This document shows, piece by piece, positions 54,398 through 63,370 of a stretch of DNA of 64,000 bases. The notes below the pieces were generated by a model, which saw only the letters and a list, made by a program, of their open reading frames with translations, ran no database searches and was not told where the DNA came from. A program made the translations under genes and the position numbers. This DNA is from Desulfoscipio geothermicus (GTDB lineage Bacteria; Bacillota; Desulfotomaculia; Desulfotomaculales; Desulfallaceae), in the NCBI GenBank assembly GCA_016841645.1, contig JAENYS010000003.1:156986-220985 (forward strand). Direction: 5' to 3'. How positions within the stretch are numbered: the stretch's first letter is position 1; every line of letters begins with the position of its first letter.

Positions 54398-54451
54398 AAC
54401 ACACTAGCATATAAAGAGTCCGCAAAAATTTTTTAAATAGTATCCGGCTTT

Positions 54452-55309
54452 TTATCTGGTAAAAAACACAATGTCCCCTAGCTTTGCGTTGGCCACTTGG
54501 CCAACACATGAACATTTAATTTTTAGCAAGAAGAAGAATCTGTCTTTGGCCGGTTCTTCATGCTCTAACGTTTCGAAATTAGCCTGTCCCTTGGATATGA
54601 CCAGGCTTGATTTTTCCATGAGCTTTCTAACCTCGCCGGAAATTTTGGTAAGAGGTGTGCCGAGGTAATTAGAACCCGTGGTGATAACCGTGGCTAGTTT
54701 GTCCATACCGGCCTGCCGGGCATCATCAATGGTGGCATCATTTAATATGGGGCTATTCTTTACCAGATAAGTAACTCTTTTACCTAGATGAATTAATTCT
54801 TCTACAAGCAACCTGTCAAAAACAATTTCCCCGGCATTGTCCCCGATAATGAGCACGCTATCTGATGCAGTTAGCTTCTCCATAAATCTTGGATAATCGT
54901 TCCTGGAAAAACCTTCTTTTAAACTGTATTGCAAGCTGGCATTAAGGTCATAATTTTTCTGAATACCCAGGTCGATGATATTGCCGGCAACGGATATCTT
55001 TAAAGCGTCATAAAGCTTGTTGGTAGATTTTTGCAGGTAGTTCTTTAATGCCGGGTAAAGTTTCAGAGCAAGGGCGTTTGATTTTTCTTTGCTTTCTTTA
55101 AATGGGTCGCTGTTGTCGATTTTTCGGTATAGTTTTAATAACATTTCTGTTGTGTTTTCCGCAGGCGTCCTGGTCCTATCCATTTTTTTTATGTCGTCCA
55201 CAAGGTCGAAAAGAATCCGGTACTGTCTGTCCTCTTCGATACCCGCGATATCCATACAATTGACAATCTGTTTGAAATAACAGTAAAAACAATCTATCTG
55301 CGCTTGCAT
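54452..55309 (-). CDS. DUF89 / ARMT1-like damage-control phosphatase family protein
   Basis: The 285-aa protein has the DUF89 N-terminal cysteine motif (DCFYCYFKQIVNCMD) and the active-site motif DSVLIIGDNAGEIVFDRLLV near residue 150, plus VISKGQANFETL. The family are metal-dependent phosphatases acting on damaged sugar phosphates or related metabolites; the prokaryotic subgroup with N-terminal cysteines is poorly known. TAGGAGG precedes ATG 55309. It is 57 nt after the small protein at 55367. Confidence 0.9.
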   Translation of the reverse strand: MQAQIDCFYCYFKQIVNCMDIAGIEEDRQYRILFDLVDDIKKMDRTRTPAENTTEMLLKLYRKIDNSDPFKESKEKSNALALKLYPALKNYLQKSTNKLYDALKISVAGNIIDLGIQKNYDLNASLQYSLKEGFSRNDYPRFMEKLTASDSVLIIGDNAGEIVFDRLLVEELIHLGKRVTYLVKNSPILNDATIDDARQAGMDKLATVITTGSNYLGTPLTKISGEVRKLMEKSSLVISKGQANFETLEHEEPAKDRFFFLLKIKCSCVGQVANAKLGDIVFFTR

Positions 55310-55366
55310 GAAGGACCTCCTATTAGCGTTGATTAGTTTTTTATTAGCATACCCGGGTTTGATTTT

Positions 55367-55633
55367 CTACTCAGTCATTTTAGCGATTTTTTGATCCTTA
55401 ATAATTTGCTCCAGTTTTTCCCGGTCGAGATCTTTGCCCAGCGCCAGATCACCAATTAAAATACAGGGCGGAACAATTTGTTCGCCTAATTCCTCATTGA
55501 TGTTGTCACTATTGGTTACTTTCATATCCAAACCCAGTTTTTCGGCTATTAAACCGACATCGTAAATGAGCTTGCGGCAGGTGGTACCCAGCGGCTCAGT
55601 GATAACAACTTCAATGATAACATCGCGACTCAT
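55367..55633 (-). CDS. Small protein with possible thioredoxin-like fold
   Basis: The 88-aa product reads MSRDVIIEVVITEPLGTTCR, then LIYDVGLIAEKLGLDMKV, and VPPCILIGDLALGKDLDREK. The alternation and the VPPCILIGD (cis-proline-like) segment resemble a thioredoxin fold with one cysteine in place of CxxC and another just after the proline pair. No family recognised. Ribosome site AGAGGTG. It probably forms an operon with the DUF89 gene. Confidence 0.65.
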   Translation of the reverse strand: MSRDVIIEVVITEPLGTTCRKLIYDVGLIAEKLGLDMKVTNSDNINEELGEQIVPPCILIGDLALGKDLDREKLEQIIKDQKIAKMTE

Positions 55634-55677
55634 GATAACACCTCTGTTGGTATGTATTGGTTTATACGTTCATTATA

Positions 55678-55714
55678 ACATAGGGAGCAAGGGGACGGTT
55701 CTTTTGCTCCCTAT
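55678..55714. repeat. Palindromic repeat, copy 1
   Basis: The repeat is CATAGGGAGCAA, then GGGGACGG, then TTCTTTTGCTCCCTATG: an imperfect stem-loop. A second copy is at 58468-58505. The shared AGGGAGCAAGGGGACGGT core marks them as the same REP-like family, common in relatives of this organism as far as I recall. Confidence 0.75.
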
Positions 55715-55722
55715 GTGTGCTT

Positions 55723-55751
55723 TCTTAAATCTTAAGAAAGTCTTAAGATTT
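55723..55751 (+). promoter_or_regulatory. TCTTAAG direct repeats / hairpin upstream of the response regulator
   Basis: TCTTAAG occurs at 55730-55736 and 55741-55747, 11 bp apart, with a TCTTAAA at 55723. Direct repeats spaced by one helical turn are typical of OmpR-family binding sites. The same bases also form a perfect hairpin: AAATCTTAAG (55727-55736) with CTTAAGATTT (55742-55751). Confidence 0.5.
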
Positions 55752-55845
55752 TTATCGAGTGTTTTGTAAAGATAACCTGCCAGAATTATTTTAAAGGCAG
55801 GTGATTTTGTGTAATAAAACAAAACAATATAATGGGGTGATTGAA

Positions 55846-56541
55846 GTGGATAAACTCAATGTTTTAGTATGTGATGACGATATCGCGATAGTTGATGCCT
55901 TGGAAATATATCTTAAGCAAGAAAATTACGGGGTTGTAAAAGCATATACCGGGATTCAGGCTTTACAGGCTTTATCTGAACAGAAAATTCATCTGGTTCT
56001 GCTGGATATCATGATGCCGGAACTGGATGGCCTTTTAACAACTATAAAGATTCGTGAGGAGATAAACGTTCCTATCATAATATTATCTGCCAGATCAGAG
56101 GACACGGATAAAATTACCGGGCTGAACTTTGGAGCAGATGATTATGTGACAAAACCCTTTAACCCGCTGGAACTAATGGCCAGAGTCAAGTCACAAATGC
56201 GCCGTTATACCGCGCTGGGCGGCTTAGCGACTGATAGCCGTGTTTTAAAAACCGGCAGTTTAGAACTTGACCCGGAAGCTAAGGAATTGCGCGTAGATGG
56301 AGAAGATATCAAACTGACCGCAACTGAATTTGGTATTATGCTGTTCCTCATGAAAAATATGGGCCATGTATTTTCAACAGGGCAAATATATGAGCATGTT
56401 TGGAATGAACCTTCATACTCTGCGGAGAATACTGTTCCGGTACATATAAGGCGTATCAGGGAAAAGATTGAAATTAATCCAAGAGAACCAAAATACTTAA
56501 AGGTGGTATGGGGTATTGGATACAAAATTGAGAAGTATTAA
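55846..56541 (+). CDS. OmpR-family response regulator, VanR-like
   Basis: The 231-aa protein has a receiver domain (VLVCDDD at the N-terminus, phosphorylatable aspartate in VLLDIMMPE near residue 54, VTKPFNP) and a C-terminal winged helix (KLTATEFGIMLFLMKNMGHV, NTVPVHIRRIREKI, YLKVVWGIGYKIE). GTG 55846 follows GGGGTGAT; an earlier GTG at 55801 has no site. The kinase gene overlaps its end by 26 nt. Confidence 0.93.
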   Translation: MDKLNVLVCDDDIAIVDALEIYLKQENYGVVKAYTGIQALQALSEQKIHLVLLDIMMPELDGLLTTIKIREEINVPIIILSARSEDTDKITGLNFGADDYVTKPFNPLELMARVKSQMRRYTALGGLATDSRVLKTGSLELDPEAKELRVDGEDIKLTATEFGIMLFLMKNMGHVFSTGQIYEHVWNEPSYSAENTVPVHIRRIREKIEINPREPKYLKVVWGIGYKIEKY

Positions 56542-58474
56542 ATATTCAACTGGAGCAAAGGTTGCTGCTTTCCTTATTGTATGGCTTTGCGTAATGAGTG
56601 CTGTAGGAAGCGCCGTGTTTTTATTGTATCATCATGAAACAATAAATTGTAAAAGTTATTTTGATACCTATAAGTTTAAGAATGAATTTAGTACCCTGGT
56701 TAGTAATGCCGTTGAATACAACGTTAAGCTTAAAAGTGAAGCAAACATTAGATCGTCGGGCGATGCAGAAGATGTAATTAAGAGTAATTTACAGCGTTAT
56801 TCCCTTATTAAAAATAAGCTTTCCGGTTCAGTTAATTTTGCTTATTGCTTAAAAAATACAAGTACAGGAGAGATAGTCTCCAACATTAAGGCTGAAAACG
56901 CGCCGGCCTTAATACAAAAGCAACCTTCCGTTGTATATTATGACCAGTGGGCATATAATTCGAATCATCCATTTGGAACTGGTATAACGCAGATGTTGGC
57001 GGATACGCCGTATCAAATTTATGCTGCTGTTATTGAACCATTAAAGCCGGGCGACGTGTTTTATGATGATTTTATGAGTTATTTTGAAATTAAGTCATTG
57101 GCAAATAATATAACCATCTTATTAATAGCATCAATAATCTTAACGGTCTTAGCCTTTACTTATCTAATTATATTCACTGGACGTCGCGAGCCGGGGGGAG
57201 AAATAAATCTTTCTTTTATAGACAGGCTATATACCGACGTGTATTCTACATTGGTGTTTTTTGCCGCGATAATCTCAATAGCCGTCGTAGCGCATATTTC
57301 ATATTCATCTCCCGGTCAGGTAGAAACAATTGTTATAGCCCTGATTTTTGGTATAGATGTATTGATAGGATTATCCTATGTGCTATCCATGATCAGGCAG
57401 ATAAAATGCGGGCAAATCTTTAGAAATACATTGATTTATAAAATCTTTGAATTATGTTTTAATGGAAAAACATTTAAGGCTTGGACATTGCTGCTGCTTT
57501 CGGGTTATGGGTTGGTAAACGGCATTTTATTTGCTATAACTGCAGCTTCCGGTGATGGGGGATTTTTTATTTTTGTTTTTTTAGTAATCCCCTTTAATGT
57601 TGCCGCCATTTATTTTACAGCCAAGGCACTTTTGTCCTTGTCGCAGATTATGGAGGCTGCCAAAGAAATATCAGCGGGCAATTTAGAATATGCATTGGAT
57701 AACTCTAAAATATCTGTTGCTTTTTCGGCTTTTGCGAAAGATATCCAAAGCATTCAAGGGGGATTGAAAAAAGCCGTTGCCGAGGCCATTAAAGGGGAAC
57801 GAATGAAAACCGACCTTATTGCCAATGTATCCCATGATTTAAAAACGCCGCTAACCTCGGTTATTAATTATGTTGACTTACTTAAGCAAGAAGATTTAAA
57901 CAATGAAAAAGCCGGTCAATATATCGGTATTTTGGAAGAAAAGTCTGCCAGATTAAAGCAATTGATTGAGGATTTAATTGAAGCAAGCAAGGCTTCCAGC
58001 GGTAATCTTAATGTAAGTACGGAAAAAGTCGACTTGCATGAGCTGGTTATGCAGGCGTGCGGTGAGTATGAGGAAAAAATCAATAAAGCGGAACTGGATG
58101 TTCATATTGCTGCAGATGAAGAAGTATCAATAACGGCAGATGGAATACATATGTGGCGTATAGTTGAAAATCTGTTGTCTAATGTGGTAAAGTATTCACT
58201 ACCTCATACCAGAGTATATATTAACGTTGCTAAAAGTGAGTCCTATGGCTTACTAATCGTGAAAAACATTTCCGCTACCCCCCTCGATCTCCGGCCTGAG
58301 CAACTAACCGAACGTTTTGTCCGGGGGGATGAATCCAGAACGACAGAGGGATCAGGTCTGGGTCTCTCCATTGCCCAAAGCCTAACCAATATACAGGGAG
58401 GTAGGTTTAAAATTGAAATTGACGGTGATTTATTCAAAGTGACCGTAGAAATACCCTTATGGGAGGAGATATAG
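56516..58474 (+). CDS. Multi-pass membrane sensor histidine kinase
   Basis: The 652-aa kinase starts at TTG 56516 within the regulator gene; TTG 56528 is an alternative. A first membrane helix (AAFLIVWLCVMSAVGSAVFL) is followed by an outside domain to about residue 190. Then come five more helices (for example ITILLIASIILTVLAFTYLI). After a HAMP-like linker come HisKA (NVSHDLKTPLTSVINYVDLL, histidine near 440) and HATPase (ENLLSNVVKYS, GSGLGLSIAQSL). It pairs with the regulator at 55846. The 6-helix membrane part is larger than in VanS and could be a sensor of a membrane-active compound. Confidence 0.93.
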   Translation: MDTKLRSIKYSTGAKVAAFLIVWLCVMSAVGSAVFLLYHHETINCKSYFDTYKFKNEFSTLVSNAVEYNVKLKSEANIRSSGDAEDVIKSNLQRYSLIKNKLSGSVNFAYCLKNTSTGEIVSNIKAENAPALIQKQPSVVYYDQWAYNSNHPFGTGITQMLADTPYQIYAAVIEPLKPGDVFYDDFMSYFEIKSLANNITILLIASIILTVLAFTYLIIFTGRREPGGEINLSFIDRLYTDVYSTLVFFAAIISIAVVAHISYSSPGQVETIVIALIFGIDVLIGLSYVLSMIRQIKCGQIFRNTLIYKIFELCFNGKTFKAWTLLLLSGYGLVNGILFAITAASGDGGFFIFVFLVIPFNVAAIYFTAKALLSLSQIMEAAKEISAGNLEYALDNSKISVAFSAFAKDIQSIQGGLKKAVAEAIKGERMKTDLIANVSHDLKTPLTSVINYVDLLKQEDLNNEKAGQYIGILEEKSARLKQLIEDLIEASKASSGNLNVSTEKVDLHELVMQACGEYEEKINKAELDVHIAADEEVSITADGIHMWRIVENLLSNVVKYSLPHTRVYINVAKSESYGLLIVKNISATPLDLRPEQLTERFVRGDESRTTEGSGLGLSIAQSLTNIQGGRFKIEIDGDLFKVTVEIPLWEEI

Positions 58475-58505
58475 GGAGCAAGGGGACGGTCCCCTTGCTC
58501 CCATA
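58468..58505. repeat. Palindromic repeat, copy 2
   Basis: TATAGGGAGCAA, GGGGACGGTCCCC, TTGCTCCCATA: the same element as at 55678, with a more perfect stem. It overlaps the 3' end of the kinase gene (stop TAG within ATATAG), so the repeat supplies the stop codon region. Confidence 0.75.
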
Positions 58506-58571
58506 CGCTTCCGTATAACCTGTTGACTTCCAAGTGCATAGCTGGTAAAATCAATAATAATATTTCAAAAT

Positions 58572-58845
58572 GACAATGATAGGGAATAGTAAGTGGTATT
58601 GCCGGTTCAGAGAGCCGCCGGTTGGTGCGAGGCGGTCAAAGGCATATTACTGAACTCTCCCTTGAGTAGCCGGTCGAAATCCTTAGGATAGTAGGTCCGG
58701 ACGGGTTCTTCCGCCGTTAAAAGGAAGGGGATATCGGATTCTTAAGATCCCGTATCCTTTAAGAGAGCGGCTTAGTGCCGTTAATTTGAGTGGTACCACG
58801 GAGGCAAACCCTTCGTCTCATATGTTGAGGCGAGGGGTTTTTAAA
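58572..58845 (+). ncRNA. T-box riboswitch leader of the second leuA
   Basis: The T-box leader pairs with uncharged tRNA to allow read-through. Stem I begins AGGGAATAGTAAGTGG, with the AGAGAGCCG and GGTTGGTGCGA elements and a 3' strand CTCTCCCTTGAGTAG. The T-box itself is GAGTGGTACCACGG (58788-58801). The terminator pairs AAACCCTTCGTCTCA (58806-58820) with TGAGGCGAGGGGTTT (58826-58840) using G-U wobbles, then T. The specifier lies in ATTACTGAAC; the register is uncertain (ATT Ile, CTG Leu, ACT Thr or TAC Tyr). Confidence 0.93.
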
Positions 58846-58941
58846 TTTTATTTAGGGGGGTGGTGGTGTTATGGAACCTGACCTTGGTGACCTTGCAAAC
58901 GTTAATGCAAAATACCAATTAAATCAAGGAGGAGATTTTAA

Positions 58942-60510
58942 ATGCGCAAACTCTACGTATTCGATACCACCCTCAGGGATGGAGAACAGTCACTAGGAAT
59001 AACACTTAATGTTCATGAAAAAATTGAGGTAGCAAAACAGTTGGTAAAACTTGGCGTTGATGTAATTGAGGCTGGTTTTCCCGCTTCTTCGCCCGGAGAT
59101 CTGGAATCGGTGCGCACATTAGCTCGTGAACTCAAGGGTGTGATTGTATGCGGCCTTTCCCGGGCGGTGGAGCATGATATAGACAGCTGCGCCGAGTCGC
59201 TGCGGGAGGCCGAGTACCCAAGGATTCACACCGGAATAGCGGTATCTCCGGTGCATATGGCGCAAAAGCTCAAGCTATCCCCCGACCAGGTGCTGGAAGC
59301 TTCGGTGGCTGCAGTAAAACATGCAAAAAAGTATGTGGGTGACGTTGAATTTTATGCGGAGGATGCTTTCCGCAGTGAACTTACCTTCCTGGCCAAGGTA
59401 TTGGAGAAGGTTATCGAAGCCGGGGCGACAGTGGTCAACATACCGGATACAGTCGGATATGCCACCCCATGGGAATACGCTGAAATGGTTACTTATGTAA
59501 TGAATCATGTCGGTAATATTGGAAGAGCTGTGCTTAGCATACATTGTCATAATGACCTGGGTATGGCTACAGCCAACTCTTTGGCCGGGATCATGGCCGG
59601 CGCAGGCCAGGTGGAGGGCACAATCAACGGCATCGGGGAGCGGGCCGGCAACACCTCCTTGGAAGAAGTAATTATGGCTATTTATACCCAGCGCAGCCGC
59701 TACGGAATCGACACAGGAGTTAATACCCGCGAAATTTCCGCCACCAGCAGGCTGGTGTCCAGGATTACCGGCGTACCGGTGCCTGCTCATAAGGCCATAG
59801 TTGGGTCCAATGCTTTCATGCACGCTTCCGGTATTCACCAGGACGGTGTATTAAAAGAAAGAACTACTTATGAAATAATTAATCCGGAAGTAGTGGGTGT
59901 GCCGAAAAACAGGATCGTTCTAAGCGCCAGGTCAGGGAGGCATGCCTTCAGGCACAGGTTGTTGGAATTAGGCTATAATATGGAGCAGGAACGCCTGGAA
60001 ACCCTGTATCAAGGTTTTTTGCAGCTGGCCGATCAAAAGGGTGAGATTTTTGACCAGGATTTACATGCTTTTGTGGGGGGCAGTGTTTCGGAAGAGAACA
60101 ACATAAGTATTAAGCAAATTTCAGTAACCACTGCCGGGGCTTCCAGTGCGACCGCCACAATTACTTTGGAACTGGACGGTGACACGATGACAGATGCCGC
60201 TTGCGGTAACGGACCGGTGGACGCTGTTATCAGAGCCATTGACCGTCTGGTGGGTGAGCCGGTGACTTTGGAAGATTATACTTTGCAGTCTGTCAGCCGG
60301 GGCAAGGAGGCTCTAGGCGAGGCTACGGTAAAGGTGCGCTGTGATGACGGAGGCCTAGTAGTGGGCAGGGGTATCAGCACCGATGTAATCGAAGCCAGCG
60401 CCAGAGCCTACGTTAATGCTCTGGTTAAGGTAAAAAAAATGGCTGACCAAATCGACAGGCCGGCTGGTGACATTATTACGGATGAGGTGACGGTGTTTAC
60501 CAGGCAATAG
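58942..60510 (+). CDS. leuA: 2-isopropylmalate synthase, second copy, T-box controlled
   Basis: The 522-aa enzyme has the same architecture as the leuA at 5575: [17 protein letters not shown] at residues 7-23, [33 protein letters not shown], and the C-terminal regulatory domain with [25 protein letters not shown] precedes the ATG. It stands alone behind a T-box leader, while copy 1 is in the large operon. The copies are not near-identical, so feedback properties or substrate (2-isopropylmalate versus citramalate) could differ. Confidence 0.93.
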   Translation: MRKLYVFDTTLRDGEQSLGITLNVHEKIEVAKQLVKLGVDVIEAGFPASSPGDLESVRTLARELKGVIVCGLSRAVEHDIDSCAESLREAEYPRIHTGIAVSPVHMAQKLKLSPDQVLEASVAAVKHAKKYVGDVEFYAEDAFRSELTFLAKVLEKVIEAGATVVNIPDTVGYATPWEYAEMVTYVMNHVGNIGRAVLSIHCHNDLGMATANSLAGIMAGAGQVEGTINGIGERAGNTSLEEVIMAIYTQRSRYGIDTGVNTREISATSRLVSRITGVPVPAHKAIVGSNAFMHASGIHQDGVLKERTTYEIINPEVVGVPKNRIVLSARSGRHAFRHRLLELGYNMEQERLETLYQGFLQLADQKGEIFDQDLHAFVGGSVSEENNISIKQISVTTAGASSATATITLELDGDTMTDAACGNGPVDAVIRAIDRLVGEPVTLEDYTLQSVSRGKEALGEATVKVRCDDGGLVVGRGISTDVIEASARAYVNALVKVKKMADQIDRPAGDIITDEVTVFTRQ

Positions 60511-60532
60511 TTGAAAAACATAGATATGATAT

Positions 60533-60584
60533 GTCAAAGGGGCGAGACGTTGACAATTTTATGCCAACACCTCGCCCCTTTGAC
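60533..60584 (+). terminator. Inverted repeat after the second leuA
   Basis: GTCAAAGGGGCGAG (60533-60546) pairs perfectly with CTCGCCCCTTTGAC (60571-60584), with an inner GTTG/CAAC. There is no T-run immediately after, though CTTTTTG comes 12 nt later. It is a stable end for the leuA transcript. Confidence 0.65.
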
Positions 60585-60750
60585 GCGACGTCAGCTTTTT
60601 GAGGCTCGAAAAGAAACTTTTGTACCTTGAGCTATTGTATTTATTGGTAAGGCTAAGTTATGATTTTTGTAATAATGATAAAATAATAAACAAATTCTTG
60701 ATTAAGTACGTTACACTTAAAAGTAACTTGTGTCGAGAGCGGTGATCAGT

Positions 60751-62757
60751 ATGTCTCCTCCGTTAAGACCTCGGGTACCTTTTGCGTATCGGGGCAAAGA
60801 CGAATTTTCGTCCAAACTTGTCGAGTGGATTGGCCAGGTGTTTTATGATGTGCTGCCGTTGCACGGGTATGAAATACGTGAGGAGCAAATCTTTACAGCT
60901 TTTCAGTTGGCTGACGCCGTGTGCAGGGGAAAGGTACATTTTGCGGAGGCGGGGCTAGGCACCGGGAAGACTTTTGCCTACCTGCTTGCAGCAGTTGCCT
61001 ACGCCAGGTATAAAGGAAAGCCTGTCGTGATCGCTTGCGCTTCGACGGTTCTTCAGGAACAGCTCGCCGGTCCAAATGGAGATATTGAAAGGCTGTCGGG
61101 TTTACTCGGCCTGGATATAGACGCCCGGATGGCCAAGGACCCACGACAGTACGTTTGCGATGTAAAAGTTAACCGGCTTAATAAACCGCTTTTTGGACAG
61201 CCGGGTAAAACGCTTGGAAATTTAATTAGCTGGGCCGGGGAGACCGGTCGTGGTGAACGCTCCGAGATGCCGCACGTATCTGACCATGTTTGGGCGAAAG
61301 TGGCCTGGGATGAGACCATGTCCTGTGAAACATGTTCGACGCGGGGGTTTTGCAAGCTTGTTAAGGTCAGGGAACATTACCGGGCGGCGCGGGATTTGAT
61401 TGTATGTGACCACGGAATTTTCTTTGACGAATTATGGACTCGGGAAGAAAGAATTGCCGATGGTAAGTTGCCCATTTTGCCTGATTATTCGGCGGTTATC
61501 TTTGATGAGGGCCATAAAGTGATGCTTCCCGCAGCGATGAGAGCCGGCCGGCAGGTTGTCGAAGGAGACATTAACAGCATGCTCTTATCCCTTGAACAGA
61601 TCCAGGGGGCTAGGACATCCTTGTTATCAACTGTCGTTGCCTTGGATTTGGCCACTTCTCGTTTCTTCGAGATTTTACATCGCTCAACCATTCAGGATGA
61701 ACGAACCGATCGGTTTACCGTTCGGATAAGTGATGAACTGCTTAAGGCAGCGGACACCATGCGGCGTGCGTTCGAAACCTTGCACCTCGAGCTGCAGAAT
61801 GAGCAAGAGCTTTATATCCAATCCCTTTCCGATACCCGGTTGCAGACCTATGAAGCCATGGTGGAACGGGCGGTTGCGGCTCTAAGTAGATTTGGCCGGA
61901 ATGGAGGCAAAGATGCCATTGTCTGGGTTGACCGGGCGGACGGGAGCCTTTGGGTTGTGCCCCGGGAGCTCAGTGAGCTATTGAAAAAACACCTCTTTGA
62001 TAAGGGGCTGCCTGTAGTATTTTCTTCCGCAACTCTGGGCGTTGCAAGGGATTTCAGTTACTTTGCCCGTAATATTGGAGTGTCCGGGCCGTCCAGCTCA
62101 TCTGTGGGCAGTTCCTTTGCGTATGATAAACAGGTCTTGATATATTTGCCCAGGCGGTTTCCCGCTCATAATCAAAAAAACCGGTTTCCTTTGGCCTTGG
62201 GTCGTTTGGTAACTTTGCTGCGGCTTTGGAAAGGCCGGGCGTTGGTGCTTACCAATGCTCCGTCCGAAGTGCGGAGAATTAGAACAGGGATTCAAGAGTA
62301 CCGGTTTCCCTTTGAATTTCTTTGGGAGGATAGCGCGGAGCGTGGATACCTAATAAGAAGATTTCGGGAAGAAATATCTTCGGTACTGGTTGGTTCCGGA
62401 TTCTGGGAGGGGATTGACGTACCCGGTGAATCGCTGTCTCTACTGGTGATCTGGCAGTTGCCTTTTCCGCCGCGGGACTCGCTAATCGAAGCCCGCAGGC
62501 GCGAGTTGAAAGAACAGGGACTTGATCCGGTGACTATGGTGGATTACCCTGAAATGAGCTTAAAATTGAAACAGGGGTGCGGCAGGCTGATTCGCACACG
62601 TGACGACCGGGGTGCCATAGCCATATTGGAACCGGTGCTGGGCATGCCCTGGGAGCGGTCTGTGATGGGTGCTTTACCGGAGGGCGCCCAAATAGTTGAA
62701 AGATTGGATGGTTTTCAACTGGACAAACTAGCGAAGGTGGAAACGCTGTTATCTTAA
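60751..62757 (+). CDS. DinG/XPD-like ATP-dependent DNA helicase
   Basis: The 668-aa superfamily 2 helicase has motif I AGLGTGKTFAYLLA near residue 73, motif II FDEGHKV, the cysteine set VCDV...CETCSTRGFC suited to an Fe-S cluster as in XPD/DinG, motif III-like FSSATLG, and the C-terminal GSGFWEGIDVPGE and QGCGRLIRT. It probably unwinds DNA repair or recombination intermediates. ATG 60751 has GGTGAT close by; an earlier GTG 60730 is possible. No partner gene is linked. Confidence 0.9.
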   Translation: MSPPLRPRVPFAYRGKDEFSSKLVEWIGQVFYDVLPLHGYEIREEQIFTAFQLADAVCRGKVHFAEAGLGTGKTFAYLLAAVAYARYKGKPVVIACASTVLQEQLAGPNGDIERLSGLLGLDIDARMAKDPRQYVCDVKVNRLNKPLFGQPGKTLGNLISWAGETGRGERSEMPHVSDHVWAKVAWDETMSCETCSTRGFCKLVKVREHYRAARDLIVCDHGIFFDELWTREERIADGKLPILPDYSAVIFDEGHKVMLPAAMRAGRQVVEGDINSMLLSLEQIQGARTSLLSTVVALDLATSRFFEILHRSTIQDERTDRFTVRISDELLKAADTMRRAFETLHLELQNEQELYIQSLSDTRLQTYEAMVERAVAALSRFGRNGGKDAIVWVDRADGSLWVVPRELSELLKKHLFDKGLPVVFSSATLGVARDFSYFARNIGVSGPSSSSVGSSFAYDKQVLIYLPRRFPAHNQKNRFPLALGRLVTLLRLWKGRALVLTNAPSEVRRIRTGIQEYRFPFEFLWEDSAERGYLIRRFREEISSVLVGSGFWEGIDVPGESLSLLVIWQLPFPPRDSLIEARRRELKEQGLDPVTMVDYPEMSLKLKQGCGRLIRTRDDRGAIAILEPVLGMPWERSVMGALPEGAQIVERLDGFQLDKLAKVETLLS

Positions 62758-63106
62758 ACAACAATGAGATAAACAGTTCGTTTAAAGAGAAACGTTGCCT
62801 GGCCTTGCGTATTACCATGTAAATGATAAAATGTTTATTGTAAACAACCGGGTCGAAGAAATACCGGATGGTATTTCTAGCCAGATGAATTTTATTATTG
62901 AGTACAGAGGATTCGAGAACAAAGTTGGTTATGCTATGCTCATTAATGTTCGGAAATTTACCGGTATACTATTTGAAAAAAAACGGGAGTAGAGAGGAAT
63001 TTTTACGAGATTACTTGCCGGTAAATGGTAATATATCTATGTATAGACCCCATTTGGGGGAGTTCGGAAGACCGATAGGATATTCCGGATTTTGGGGGCC
63101 ATGCAT
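62758..63106. other. 349-bp gap without a supported gene
   Basis: Two short overlapping plus-strand frames (65 and 70 codons) lack ribosome sites and recognisable motifs. Nothing else was seen. Confidence 0.5.
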
Positions 63107-63235
63107 CTAATTCCCTTTAGGAAGTTCCGGCTCATACATCATAAACAAACTTGTAGCATTCATATTAGTCGTAGCCACTATAGTCAATAAAGTAACCAGT
63201 CCATTAAATAATAACCTATTTATAAGTTTTAACAT
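63107..63235 (-). CDS. AgrD-like cyclic lactone autoinducer prepeptide
   Basis: On the minus strand GGAGAGGGG precedes a 42-codon gene: MLKLINRLLFNGLVTLLTIV, ATTNMNATSLFMMYEPELPK, GN. The amphipathic N-terminus, a central small-residue zone, and a C-terminal YEPELPK tail are the AgrD layout, where AgrB cuts before the P-E/K-x-P tail. The ring-forming residue would be serine (SLFMM), giving a lactone instead of the usual cysteine thiolactone. No agrB is in the window; it could lie elsewhere. A hairpin at 63258-63285 is just upstream. Confidence 0.65.
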   Translation of the reverse strand: MLKLINRLLFNGLVTLLTIVATTNMNATSLFMMYEPELPKGN

Positions 63236-63370
63236 TTTTTCGTCCCCTCTCCAACTTAGTGAGAATAAAATATCTCACTTTTTTATAGTAAGGTTTCTTG
63301 CGTCAACCGTTAATTTCTTGTTGTAAAATTCTACGAGAGCCAGACTAAAGCCGCTTAAGTTGGTGTTCAA

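Noticed and set aside
58871..58960. Short ORF starting MEPDLGDLANVNAKYQ before the second leuA as a leader peptide
   Set aside because: It runs into leuA, has no run of Leu/Ile/Val codons, and the T-box already explains control.
62795..62992. 65-codon plus-strand ORF after the helicase gene
   Set aside because: No ribosome site and no recognisable pattern; overlapped by another equally unconvincing frame.
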